Position numbers and translations under genes: made by a program. Below are positions 1 through 6,673 of a DNA stretch of 7,452 nt, one piece after another. Location: assembly GCA_030019105.1 (NCBI GenBank), contig JASEGY010000164.1, positions 1-7,452 of the forward strand, in the 5' to 3' direction. The number at the start of each line of letters is the position of its first letter. Within the stretch, counting starts at the first letter, position 1. This DNA is from a bacterium (GTDB lineage Bacteria; UBA9089; JASEGY01). Under the pieces are notes generated by a model. The model ran no database searches. It was not told the DNA's origin and worked only from the letters and a program-made list of their open reading frames with translations.

Positions 1-203
1 CAGCTTAAGCTCTTGTTGTGGAAGGCATTATCTAACTTATCCGCAGGGAACATCCATAAAAAGATAAGGATTATTGCAATTCCAGGATGCCCCGGACGAT
101 TTGACTCGATATGAGCCGGCGCTCCGCCGGAATCGTTTGAAACACTAATAATAATAGTCTTGTTCGCATACCTTTCGCCTCTGCGTCTCCCCAGTCTCCC
201 CAT
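1..203 (-). CDS. Possible partial ORF leaving the left edge, overlapping the PBP 3' end
   Basis: From an ATG at 203 a minus-strand frame stays open for 67 codons to the window edge, one base out of register with the end of the PBP-like gene, which it overlaps by 59 bases. Past that overlap it reads ISVSNDSGGAPAHIES, then a proline/glycine turn, then a hydrophobic stretch (IAIILIFLWMF) followed by a polar segment. That looks like part of a small membrane protein or a translated repeat. No convincing Shine-Dalgarno sequence precedes the ATG, and the first dozen codons are low-complexity (GGGGAGAC-like). I do not recognise a family. It may be a real overlapping gene, the remnant of one, or chance. 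The rest of the 1-144 stretch shows nothing else except a small GC hairpin. Confidence 0.25.
   Translation of the reverse strand, partial: MGRLGRRRGERYANKTIIISVSNDSGGAPAHIESNRPGHPGIAIILIFLWMFPADKLDNAFHNKSLS
116..130 (-). terminator. GC hairpin after the PBP gene, possible weak terminator
   Basis: CCGGCG, a 3-base loop, then CGCCGG form a perfect 6-bp stem beginning 14 bases after the stop codon of the PBP-like gene. No T-run follows on the minus strand, so an intrinsic terminator is not demonstrated. It could be a Rho-dependent end, an mRNA 3' stabiliser, or chance. Confidence 0.25.
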
Positions 204-3200
204 GTTTCCCAATTAATGGCGTGAGACTGGGAGCGAGGGTTTTTAATACCTGAAGGGGCAGGCCGCTGGTGAAATTGTAGCCGGCGGATACCGGCCCGTC
301 TATATAGGCGGTGATTGTGCCGAAAAACCTGTCTCCGATAAAGAAGACAAAGACAGCCGTCCGGTTTAAAGAAACTGATTTGATCAGGCGGCCGCCCGGC
401 CCGTACACCTCGAAACGGTTGTCTCCGGTGCCTGTCTTTCCTCCAACCGTTATCCCCTCACCGTTTGATCCGGTAAATACATTATGCAGCCGCCTGGCCG
501 TTCCCTTTTCAACCACTCCAATCATTGCCTCCTTCACCACCCCGGCAATTTCAGGAAGCAGCACCCTTTCTCCTTCAACCTCTTTGCGTTTCAGTAATGT
601 TTCATAAGGGGTATCTTTGGCGAAATGGAGTTCCTGTATGCGCTCCGAAGGATACCACACACCATTATTTATTATAATCCCGACCAGTTCCGCAAGGGAA
701 GCAGGCCTGTCGGCAGAACTGCCTATTGCGGTTGCATAAGAGGGGACGAGGAAATCAAAGGGATATTTCAGCCTTTTCCATGAGCGGTGTATTTCTGAGA
801 AGGCCTCCACCTCCAGGAGTAAACGTATCCTGTTGTCCTGGGCGTTTTTCCGGTGCGTTTTGAACAACCAGGTGTAAACCTCCTGACGTTCATTTTCGCT
901 GGCTTTAAGCACTTTATTAAGATCGACTCCGGGATTCTGGCGCAGATAGGCAAGCGTCCAGAGTTCAAGCGGATGAACCCTGGCAAGATATCCCCTGTCA
1001 ATAAGTGAATAGGCTTCGAGGGAGTATTTTTCGTACAGTTTCGCCACCGCCTCCTCAGGCAGGGGCGAATCAGGCAGTCGTTTGCGTAAAAAGGCGGTGA
1101 ATTCATCGATCCCGGCTTCAGGCTTCAGGGATCTGAATATTACCGCCAGCCGGACCGGCCTCGGCGAAATGCTCTGAATGAGCGATTCAAAGGCGGCTTC
1201 AAATGCCTTTCCCCTGTATTTGTTATAGAAACGCCTCAGAAAGACCGTCCCTTCCCGGTCGGCGAACTGTTTCAGATATACGTCTCTTTTCGGATGCTTT
1301 ACATCTTCAAAAAGCCTGACGATATCCTGCCGCTGAAAGATATAATACCTTACGATATCCCGCATCATCCGAATAAAGACGAGGTTTACAGAGTTATGGA
1401 AAGCCTCCCTGACTGTTATGACACTTCCGTCATATTTATCGTCAAAGTTAGAGAAGACATGCCTGCCGCCCCCGGTAAAGAAGGACTCACCAGGACTGGC
1501 GGAATAGCGGCGTTCCATGGCCGCGCCAAGCATGGCCGGCAGGCTCCTGTCAGAGGCGCTCAGGAGATAATCTATCGCCCACCGGCTTAATCTGTCCTGC
1601 CCCGGCAACTTCAAAGCGCCGGATTCTTTAGCGGTTATGTGGGCATACCGGCTGTGAAGGGCGGCGATCACCTCAAGATAGGTAACCAGGGTCCGAAGTT
1701 TGGCTGAAGAGCCGAGTTCAAGCTTCATTCCTTCATTTATGTTAAAGGGTTGATTATAGTTATCAGTCTGAATACGAAGCAGATTGACTCCCGAAACACA
1801 TTCATATAATGTAAAACTGTAAATTACCCGTGAAGTATCGCCCTTTTCCAGAAGGCGCGACGACTTGAGACCTGAAGCCTCAGCAAAAGCAGGCTCCTGA
1901 AGCCTCTTCAGGACAAAGGTTATTTCGCCCTGGACGGCGCTGTCCAGCGTGCTTTTAACCGTCAGGTCGAGGAGGTCAAGGTCGTAAAGCCGGGGGATGT
2001 TGAGAAGTGAAAGCAGCTTCGGTCTTATAGCATTAGCGGTTTTCCGATCCACAAAGGACACCTTTGTCTTCCCGGCCGAATGCCGGCGGACTTTCAGTTT
2101 TATCGCCAGGGCGGCATCCCTCTGCAGTGGTGTAATAATTCCGTTTTCTGAAAGCAGCCTTATATAGCTGTTTGTCTTTGATTCAAGGGCTTCATTGCCC
2201 TGGTCTTGCAGCAAATAGAATGATGGCCTGCGCTGGGCGATAAAAAAGCTCAGAACCTGCTTATAATAACCGGCCCATTCTTTCAGATCATTATCAGGGG
2301 ATGTTTTTTGTATCTTCTCAATAACTTGGGGCGAAGAAACCAGGTTTCTTGAAGAAACCAGATTTCTATCCACAATTGCCCCGGAATATTGAGAAGATAC
2401 GATTTTTTTGAGACGCAGATTCATGAGATTGAAGTCGGCGCCGTAGTAGGCATACATGCCGTCACCCAGGCCGTTTACCTGGCCATATCCCGGGATTGCC
2501 CCGAGCGGGATGGCATTGAGGTAATCAAGCACTATATCCTTTCGTGCGCCGGCAGTCTTTTCACCTTTAAGGTAAGCCCGCAGAGAGGCGGAAACCATTT
2601 GCCTGTACTTTTCACGGATTGATCCAGTCCGCCCCTGGGGAGAATGAAGATATTTCTCTTTCTGTGTGGCCAGAGTGCTCGCGCCGGGCACCCTTTCGTC
2701 CTGGTCAACTATATTGCCCCAACCCTTCAGAATGATTGACCTGGTAAGACGGTCCCACTCCACGGCAGGGTTCATACAGGGAAGGTCAGGATTCAGCAGG
2801 TCCTTGTTTTCTATGAAGAGAAGGCTTCTTACAATAATTTCCGGGATGTCGCTGAAATTGCCGTAAACCCTTTCAGGGTAAGACATGCTAAAAAAAGAAC
2901 GGTTCCGGCTGTCCAGGATCAGGATGCCTGCCCGGGTTTTTTCGCGGTGAGTGGTAAAAAAACCTGTATCCGCAATCCTGACAAGCTCCGGAGAAAAGCG
3001 CGCCTGCCTTTCAATACTGTATCCACCGGCAGTTAACCTTTTAATGAAGAAAGGCAGGCTTGTGTATCCAAGCCGTTCATCATAAGGCCCGTATTCAGGA
3101 AAACGGATGGCCGGGCTCGGCCCCTGTTCTATTTTATAGCTCAGTTTCTCTGCAATCCTGCTGAAATAGAAGGCCTGGAATCTTGAAGTGCGCATTTCCA

Positions 3201-3282
3201 GAACCCCGAGTAACATAACCACCCCTGAAAAAAGGATGGTGCAAATTAATAAGATATAAATTTTTCTTCCTGGTTTGCGCAT
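145..3282 (-). CDS. Divergent class A penicillin-binding-protein-like enzyme (GT51 glycosyltransferase + transpeptidase)
   Basis: Bifunctional peptidoglycan synthase homologue of 1045 residues, acting in the periplasm from an inner-membrane anchor. The ATG at 3282 was chosen because GAAAGG lies 6 bases upstream and a signal anchor (about residues 8-27) follows; the longer frame starts with TTG inside a repeat. The GT51 region (about 130-290) has FIENKD (Glu158) as motif 1, GASTLATQ (200-207) as motif 2, REKYRQ (223-228) where RKxxE is usual, and RKDIVLDYLN. The transpeptidase has SSAK (525-528), SVN (631-633) and KTGTG (949-953), all intact. SVN and KTG are about 316 residues apart, far more than in ordinary class A PBPs, with a mainly helical segment between. 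The usual second catalytic Glu of GT51 is Gln228, so glycosyltransferase activity is uncertain. Residues 306-317 (RNLVSS twice) come from an inserted palindromic repeat. From memory, a roughly 1000-residue PBP family shares these deviations. Confidence 0.9.
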   Translation of the reverse strand: MRKPGRKIYILLICTILFSGVVMLLGVLEMRTSRFQAFYFSRIAEKLSYKIEQGPSPAIRFPEYGPYDERLGYTSLPFFIKRLTAGGYSIERQARFSPELVRIADTGFFTTHREKTRAGILILDSRNRSFFSMSYPERVYGNFSDIPEIIVRSLLFIENKDLLNPDLPCMNPAVEWDRLTRSIILKGWGNIVDQDERVPGASTLATQKEKYLHSPQGRTGSIREKYRQMVSASLRAYLKGEKTAGARKDIVLDYLNAIPLGAIPGYGQVNGLGDGMYAYYGADFNLMNLRLKKIVSSQYSGAIVDRNLVSSRNLVSSPQVIEKIQKTSPDNDLKEWAGYYKQVLSFFIAQRRPSFYLLQDQGNEALESKTNSYIRLLSENGIITPLQRDAALAIKLKVRRHSAGKTKVSFVDRKTANAIRPKLLSLLNIPRLYDLDLLDLTVKSTLDSAVQGEITFVLKRLQEPAFAEASGLKSSRLLEKGDTSRVIYSFTLYECVSGVNLLRIQTDNYNQPFNINEGMKLELGSSAKLRTLVTYLEVIAALHSRYAHITAKESGALKLPGQDRLSRWAIDYLLSASDRSLPAMLGAAMERRYSASPGESFFTGGGRHVFSNFDDKYDGSVITVREAFHNSVNLVFIRMMRDIVRYYIFQRQDIVRLFEDVKHPKRDVYLKQFADREGTVFLRRFYNKYRGKAFEAAFESLIQSISPRPVRLAVIFRSLKPEAGIDEFTAFLRKRLPDSPLPEEAVAKLYEKYSLEAYSLIDRGYLARVHPLELWTLAYLRQNPGVDLNKVLKASENERQEVYTWLFKTHRKNAQDNRIRLLLEVEAFSEIHRSWKRLKYPFDFLVPSYATAIGSSADRPASLAELVGIIINNGVWYPSERIQELHFAKDTPYETLLKRKEVEGERVLLPEIAGVVKEAMIGVVEKGTARRLHNVFTGSNGEGITVGGKTGTGDNRFEVYGPGGRLIKSVSLNRTAVFVFFIGDRFFGTITAYIDGPVSAGYNFTSGLPLQVLKTLAPSLTPLIGKHGETGETQRRKVCEQDYYY
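2310..2400. repeat. Palindromic MITE-like element, copy C, inside the PBP coding sequence
   Basis: The degenerate 33-bp core (2335-2367; second half CCAGATTTCT instead of CCTGGTTTCT) lies between perfect 14-bp inverted arms, GTATCTTCTCAATA at 2310-2323 and its complement at 2387-2400. Similar T-rich direct repeats flank it (GTTTTTTG at 2303-2310, TTTTTTTG at 2403-2410, 7 of 8 identical), possibly a worn target duplication. It encodes residues 295-325 of the PBP-like protein without a stop. Removing 33 codons would rejoin L-K-K to T-S-P in frame. Confidence 0.7.
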
Positions 3283-3288
3283 GTTCTG

Positions 3289-3294
3289 CCTTTC
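3289..3294 (-). promoter_or_regulatory. Ribosome binding site deciding the PBP start
   Basis: GAAAGG lies 6 bases before the ATG at 3282. It favours this internal start over the TTG 48 codons upstream, whose extra N-terminus would be translated repeat with no signal anchor at its front. Confidence 0.6.
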
Positions 3295-3326
3295 GTAACC
3301 TTTCACCACTAAGACATAAAAAAATC

Positions 3327-3430
3327 GGCCTTGTTCATCGTTTCGGCCATTGTGACCGACCAGAAACCAGGTTTCTTGAAGAAACCTGGTTTCTTCGGTG
3401 TTCGAGTGGCCGAAACTTTTGATCAAGGCC
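3327..3430. repeat. Palindromic MITE-like element, copy A, between the exported unknown and the PBP gene
   Basis: The perfect 33-bp core (3362-3394) sits inside a 104-bp imperfect palindrome. The outer arms pair as GGCCTTG (3327-3333) with CAAGGCC (3424-3430), and further in as GTTTCGGCCA with TGGCCGAAAC. It begins 5 bases after the stop of the 212-residue gene. No clean target duplication is visible. On the minus strand the hairpin is followed by GA and seven T residues (3324-3318), so as RNA it looks like an intrinsic terminator or attenuator ahead of the PBP gene. Confidence 0.8.
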
Positions 3431-3435
3431 TGAGA

Positions 3436-4074
3436 TTAGGACTCAGAAGACATTAGATTAACCGAGCCTTCGGTAAAATACCAGTAAAGCATCCGGGCCT
3501 GCTCTTTGTCTAATTCTAAGTAGATGGCGCTAAATGTCTCCCTTTTCACAAAGTTCCATAATGTCTGGAGCGGCCGCCACATATACCATTTTATACCGGA
3601 TAAAAAATTCATCGCCCAGGAGAAAATACCCCTGGCCTTTGTCCTGACAGAAACTGAAATATGGTCATCAATCAATAATTTGTAATTGGACGGCATATCC
3701 TCAAGCTCGAGGGCATCAAGCTCAAACTTTTTAGTATCTTCAGGCTTCAGGGGTTTTATCTCTTCCCTTTCCGGCTTAAATAAAGCGCTCTTCTTTCGAA
3801 GTGTCCGGGGCTTAATCTCAAAATAGTCTCCCCAAAACCGAACCTTTTCAACCCTGAGTTCTCTTAATGTGACACCCCTTGCCTTTATGGATATTACTCT
3901 ATCCTTAAGGTTGAATACAAAATATAGCCCCTTTTCCCTGGCAAGCTTCAGCTCTTCATTAAGAAACTTGTTTTCTCTGTCAACCTGCCGGGAAATTGCC
4001 TCAGGTCTTATCAAGGCATTGGCCGGAGAGCATAAAAAAAGGGTGAGGATTGAACAAAACGCCCATAGCTTCAT
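3436..4074 (-). CDS. Exported protein of unknown function (212 aa)
   Basis: I do not recognise a named family. The first 20 residues are a Sec signal peptide (hydrophobic core AFCSILTLFLC, cleavage expected after SPANA). A short charged helix (about 25-48) follows, then beta-type sequence (YFVFNLKDRVISIKARGVTLRELRV, split here by function not by gap: about 51-75), a Lys/Glu-rich linker (about 93-118) and a Trp/aromatic-rich C-terminal third. The beta stretch resembles the opening strands of YkuD domains, but there is no HxxxHGC active site and both Cys lie in the signal peptide, so it is not an active L,D-transpeptidase. No Shine-Dalgarno sequence precedes the ATG. Before the repeat at 4086-4188 inserted, this ATG probably lay 4 bases after the upstream stop codon and relied on translational coupling. 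The context suggests a periplasmic envelope accessory factor. Confidence 0.75.
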   Translation of the reverse strand: MKLWAFCSILTLFLCSPANALIRPEAISRQVDRENKFLNEELKLAREKGLYFVFNLKDRVISIKARGVTLRELRVEKVRFWGDYFEIKPRTLRKKSALFKPEREEIKPLKPEDTKKFELDALELEDMPSNYKLLIDDHISVSVRTKARGIFSWAMNFLSGIKWYMWRPLQTLWNFVKRETFSAIYLELDKEQARMLYWYFTEGSVNLMSSES

Positions 4075-4085
4075 ATTGCTAAAAG

Positions 4086-4188
4086 GGCGATGTTCATTAT
4101 TTCGGCCATTGTGACCGGCCAGAAACCAGGTTTCTTGAAGAAACCTGGTTTCTTCGGTGCTTGAGTGGCCAAAACGATGAACATCGCC
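4086..4188. mobile_element. Palindromic MITE-like element, copy B, with 8-bp target duplication
   Basis: 103-bp element with perfect 12-bp terminal inverted repeats (GGCGATGTTCAT at 4086-4097, complement at 4177-4188) and the perfect 33-bp core at 4121-4153. It is flanked immediately by the exact direct repeat GCTAAAAG (4078-4085 and 4189-4196). It has no coding capacity. Deleting the element and one repeat gives minus-strand TAG-CAAT-ATG, that is, the stop of the upstream L,D-transpeptidase 4 bases before the next start. This is strong evidence for insertion between two tightly packed operon genes. A transposase acting in trans is inferred; none is in the window. Confidence 0.8.
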
Positions 4189-4189
4189 G

Positions 4190-4936
4190 CTAAAAGATTA
4201 CCACCTTTGCCCCAACGGGCACAGTTTCATAAAGAAGCTTGAGGTCTTCATCCCCGACTCTGACACAGCCATGGGTCACATTTCTTCCGAGAAGCCTTGT
4301 ATATAATGTTCCATGGATCAGATAGCTATCTCCAAGCTCAAGCGCATAATCTCCAAGAACATCCTTCTCAATTCTGTCCTTGAAATCCTTTGGCACAGGT
4401 TCTCCTTCTTCAATAAATGCCCAGTCAGGCTTTGTCCAGACAGGGTTAGTCTTCTTCCCCCTGACTGTTAAAACACCCCTCGGGGTATCAAACACCCATT
4501 TTCTATTGCCGGTCGGGTCATTCAGTATACCTCCGCTGCCTGTCGATACCACAGCCTCTTTAATGACATCCTGGCCGTTTCTCAGGTAAAGCCTGTTTAC
4601 GGCAGTGTCTATAACTATATAAGTCCCTTGCGGAGAAATATTCAATAACCTCTTCTTTAATTGGGAATTGGCTGCCTGAAGCCTTTCAAGAGACATTCCC
4701 TTTTCTATGTAATTCCCGGCATTCTTGATAAATGCCTTCTGTTTATAAAGAGAAAGGCCGTATCCGGCCGCCTCAAGGATAAACAGGAGGCCGGCTAAAA
4801 TTATAATTGCCTGTAAGCGCCTTTGGGGGGGCATATCAGGTTGTGTAGACTCAAGGCTTGCGGCTGTTAGCTCTTCCGCATTGACCGAATCAGGGGCGAC
4901 TAAAATCTTCCCGGTTTCCACCTTATGATCACGCAT
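4190..4936 (-). CDS. Membrane-anchored L,D-transpeptidase (YkuD domain)
   Basis: 248-residue peptidoglycan L,D-transpeptidase, expected to form 3-3 cross-links or attach proteins to the wall in the periplasm. A cytoplasmic N-terminus of about 40 residues precedes one membrane segment (about 41-58, LQAIIILAGLLFILEAAG), then a short helical stalk (about 70-98). The YkuD domain (about 105-248) opens with YIVIDTAVNRLYL and has the complete active site: His218 in IHGT and THGCVR (231-236) with nucleophile Cys234. It ends right after a typical final strand (VGAKVVIF). AGGAG lies 6 bases before the ATG, a clear start. The stop codon lies inside the 8-bp duplication of the neighbouring repeat, so the insertion left the protein intact. 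The leader region is bordered by a tandem repeat array. Confidence 0.93.
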   Translation of the reverse strand: MRDHKVETGKILVAPDSVNAEELTAASLESTQPDMPPQRRLQAIIILAGLLFILEAAGYGLSLYKQKAFIKNAGNYIEKGMSLERLQAANSQLKKRLLNISPQGTYIVIDTAVNRLYLRNGQDVIKEAVVSTGSGGILNDPTGNRKWVFDTPRGVLTVRGKKTNPVWTKPDWAFIEEGEPVPKDFKDRIEKDVLGDYALELGDSYLIHGTLYTRLLGRNVTHGCVRVGDEDLKLLYETVPVGAKVVIF

Positions 4937-4942
4937 GATTCA

Positions 4943-4947
4943 CTCCT
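4943..4947 (-). promoter_or_regulatory. Ribosome binding site of the first L,D-transpeptidase
   Basis: AGGAG, 6 bases before the ATG at 4936. It sits only 10 bases from the edge of the octamer array, so changes in array folding could affect its accessibility (inference). Confidence 0.7.
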
Positions 4948-4957
4948 ACAGTCAATT

Positions 4958-5110
4958 GGTAGTCTGGTAGTCTGGTAGTCTGGTAGTCTGGTATCTGGTA
5001 GTCTGGTAGTCTGGTATCTGGTAGTCTGGTAGTCTGGTAGTCTGGTAGTCTGGTGAGTGGTAGTCTGGTAGTCTGGTGAGTGGTAGTCTGGTAGTCTGGT
5101 GAGTGGTAGT
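4958..5110. repeat. Tandem array 1: 14 octamers TAGTCTGG mixed with 5 heptamers
   Basis: From 4960 to 5110 the sequence parses completely into TAGTCTGG (14), TATCTGG (2) and TGAGTGG (3), plus a 4-base partial unit. Order: 4 octamers, TATCTGG, 2 octamers, TATCTGG, 4 octamers, TGAGTGG, then twice (2 octamers, TGAGTGG). One more octamer appears at 5214-5221, beyond the palindromic element at 5111-5211, so that element interrupts the array. There are no spacers and no coding signal. It resembles the heptameric STRR-type repeats known from cyanobacteria in style, not in sequence. Confidence 0.95.
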
Positions 5111-5211
5111 ACCTCATTCCATTTTATTTTGGCAGTTTGGGTAGAAACCAGGTTTCTCCAAGAAACCTGGTTTCTGCGTGGCCTACCCACAATAGCAAAT
5201 AGGAATGAGGT
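5111..5211. repeat. Palindromic MITE-like element, copy D, nested in the tandem arrays
   Basis: 33-bp core with a CC replacing GA in the loop (5143-5175), outer inverted arms ACCTCATTCC (5111-5120) and GGAATGAGGT (5202-5211), and weaker pairing between. The 8-bp direct repeat GTGGTAGT occurs at 5103-5110 and 5210-5217. Array units continue on the far side, as expected for insertion into the array, although this octet can also arise by chance in array sequence. Confidence 0.75.
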
Positions 5212-5235
5212 GGTAGTCTGGTAAATACCAAGCTA

Positions 5236-5515
<280 letters not shown>

Positions 5516-5517
5516 AA

Positions 5518-6615
5518 CTAAAATCCATTCATGGCAGCAACTATCCTGTTCTCATAATCGCGCGTTCCAATAATCGTAACAGGTGTGCCGACATTAAGCA
5601 TGGCAAAAAGCTGATCGATGTCCCTGTTTTCCATGGCTATGCATCCATAAGTCGTTCCCTTTGATCCGCCGCCGTGTATCTCTATAAGACCGCCGATCCC
5701 AACCCCTTTTGAGAGGTATCCCTTCTTTTTGGCCAGATAAAAGTTCCTTCGGTCGTCTTCATTAGGATAATTAATAACCAGGGCCTTGTGGTATTTGCTT
5801 TTGGGTAGTTTTTTAATAATCCTGTACCTGCCTTCAGGAGTGGCCATATCTCCGACATGGAGTTTATCTCTGAATCCGTTCTTCCCGAGTTCTACAGGAT
5901 AAGTCTTAAAAGGTCTTCCATTCTTTAAGAGTATGAGCTTCTTTTCAACTTTACTTACCAGGATTGAGTAGATGCCTCTTGTCTTTGATTCCTCAATAGC
6001 CTCATTTGCCTGTTTCTGCCACTTTGTTATTTGAGCCCTGTCAGAGTATCTGTTTATAACGGGACGAAGTATCTCCGTGGCGCCGGCCGTATATTCCGGG
6101 ATGTTCCTAAGTTTATCCTCAGCCTCTTTATATCTCTCTCTTTTTGCCAGATGCCTGGCGTTTTCCAGCAGGATCTCCGCCCTGATGAGTTTGGCCCTTA
6201 CCAGTCTTCCCTCATTTAAGCATGATGACAGCCTTTTAAGTGTTCTGATCCTGTTATGGAAAAGATTGATCGTGTTGTCTAACCTTTTTGAAACGGCGGC
6301 CTTTTCTTCCTCAATCCTCTCAAGAAGCCGCCCGCCTTGCCGGATGAGGCCCCTGAATTCTTCCTGAATCGGCTCATAATCCCTGAACCATCCAAACCTT
6401 GCATTTTCAGCTATCAATTGTTCTCTGGCGGCTCTTATGGCTGTCTTATAACTTCTGTATTCTTCAGGAATAAGAGTCTCCGCACCAGCCTTCCAGAGGT
6501 TATGCTCCGCAATCTCAACCTCTTTCACCTCCGGAAAGACCGGTACGGAGGAGCATCCGAGGAAAGACAGGCTCAATAACACAATGATCATCTTTAATAA
6601 ACAGTTAATAATCAT
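5518..6615 (-). CDS. Lipoprotein L,D-transpeptidase (YafK/ErfK-type YkuD domain) with helical N-terminal region
   Basis: 365-residue predicted outer- or inner-membrane lipoprotein. The signal peptide ends in SLSFLGC with Cys21 as the lipidation site (Phe at -3 is slightly unusual). Residues about 30-210 are charged and helical, probably coiled coil (for example LLERIEEEKAAVSKRLDN), a stalk or partner-binding region. The YkuD domain (about 216-349) begins YSILVSKVEKKLILL and carries IEIHGGG (His314) and TYGCIAMEN with Cys325 as nucleophile. The HGGG...GCIAMEN arrangement is that of the YafK/ErfK-like subgroup, where TDGCIALEN is common; Tyr323 in place of Asp/His is a variant. This subgroup includes enzymes that cut as well as form wall-protein links, so direction of reaction is open. 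The first ATG was taken (AGG 9 bases upstream); a second in-frame ATG at codon 9 would shorten the signal peptide. It follows the DUF4398-like gene by 30 bases. Confidence 0.9.
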   Translation of the reverse strand: MIINCLLKMIIVLLSLSFLGCSSVPVFPEVKEVEIAEHNLWKAGAETLIPEEYRSYKTAIRAAREQLIAENARFGWFRDYEPIQEEFRGLIRQGGRLLERIEEEKAAVSKRLDNTINLFHNRIRTLKRLSSCLNEGRLVRAKLIRAEILLENARHLAKRERYKEAEDKLRNIPEYTAGATEILRPVINRYSDRAQITKWQKQANEAIEESKTRGIYSILVSKVEKKLILLKNGRPFKTYPVELGKNGFRDKLHVGDMATPEGRYRIIKKLPKSKYHKALVINYPNEDDRRNFYLAKKKGYLSKGVGIGGLIEIHGGGSKGTTYGCIAMENRDIDQLFAMLNVGTPVTIIGTRDYENRIVAAMNGF

Positions 6616-6633
6616 CTTTGCCAGCCTATTATT

Positions 6634-6673
6634 CTACTTTCTTTCCTACTTTTCTACTTTCTTTCCTACTTTT
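6634..6673. repeat. Perfect 20-bp tandem duplication across a stop codon
   Basis: Positions 6634-6653 and 6654-6673 are identical pyrimidine-rich 20-mers on the plus strand. The duplication spans the 3' end of the DUF4398-like gene. Because 20 is not a multiple of three, it shifts the frame at the end: without it the protein would end one Lys earlier (KVGKKVE instead of KVGKKVEK), so the product is almost unchanged. It also lengthens the gap to the next gene. Confidence 0.95.

Noticed and set aside
768..1106. 112-codon minus-strand frame inside the PBP gene
   Set aside because: It lies wholly within the PBP gene in another frame, with no independent start signals or recognisable domain.
1294..1590. 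98-codon plus-strand frame
   Set aside because: Antisense shadow of the PBP-like transpeptidase region, whose motifs SVN and surrounding sequence are clearly coding on the minus strand.
3283..3426. N-terminal extension of the PBP-like protein by 48 residues
   Set aside because: It would start with TTG within the copy A palindrome, has no ribosome binding site, and places polar repeat-derived residues ahead of the membrane anchor.
4900..5190. Minus-strand frames reading LPDYQTTRLPDYQ repeats
   Set aside because: They are translations of the octamer array and of the palindromic element; no ribosome binding site, and the ends overlap the L,D-transpeptidase gene in another frame.
6077..6367. 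Plus-strand frames of 60-100 codons opposite the lipoprotein L,D-transpeptidase
   Set aside because: Leu/Ser-rich antisense shadows of a charged helical coding region; no ribosome binding site.
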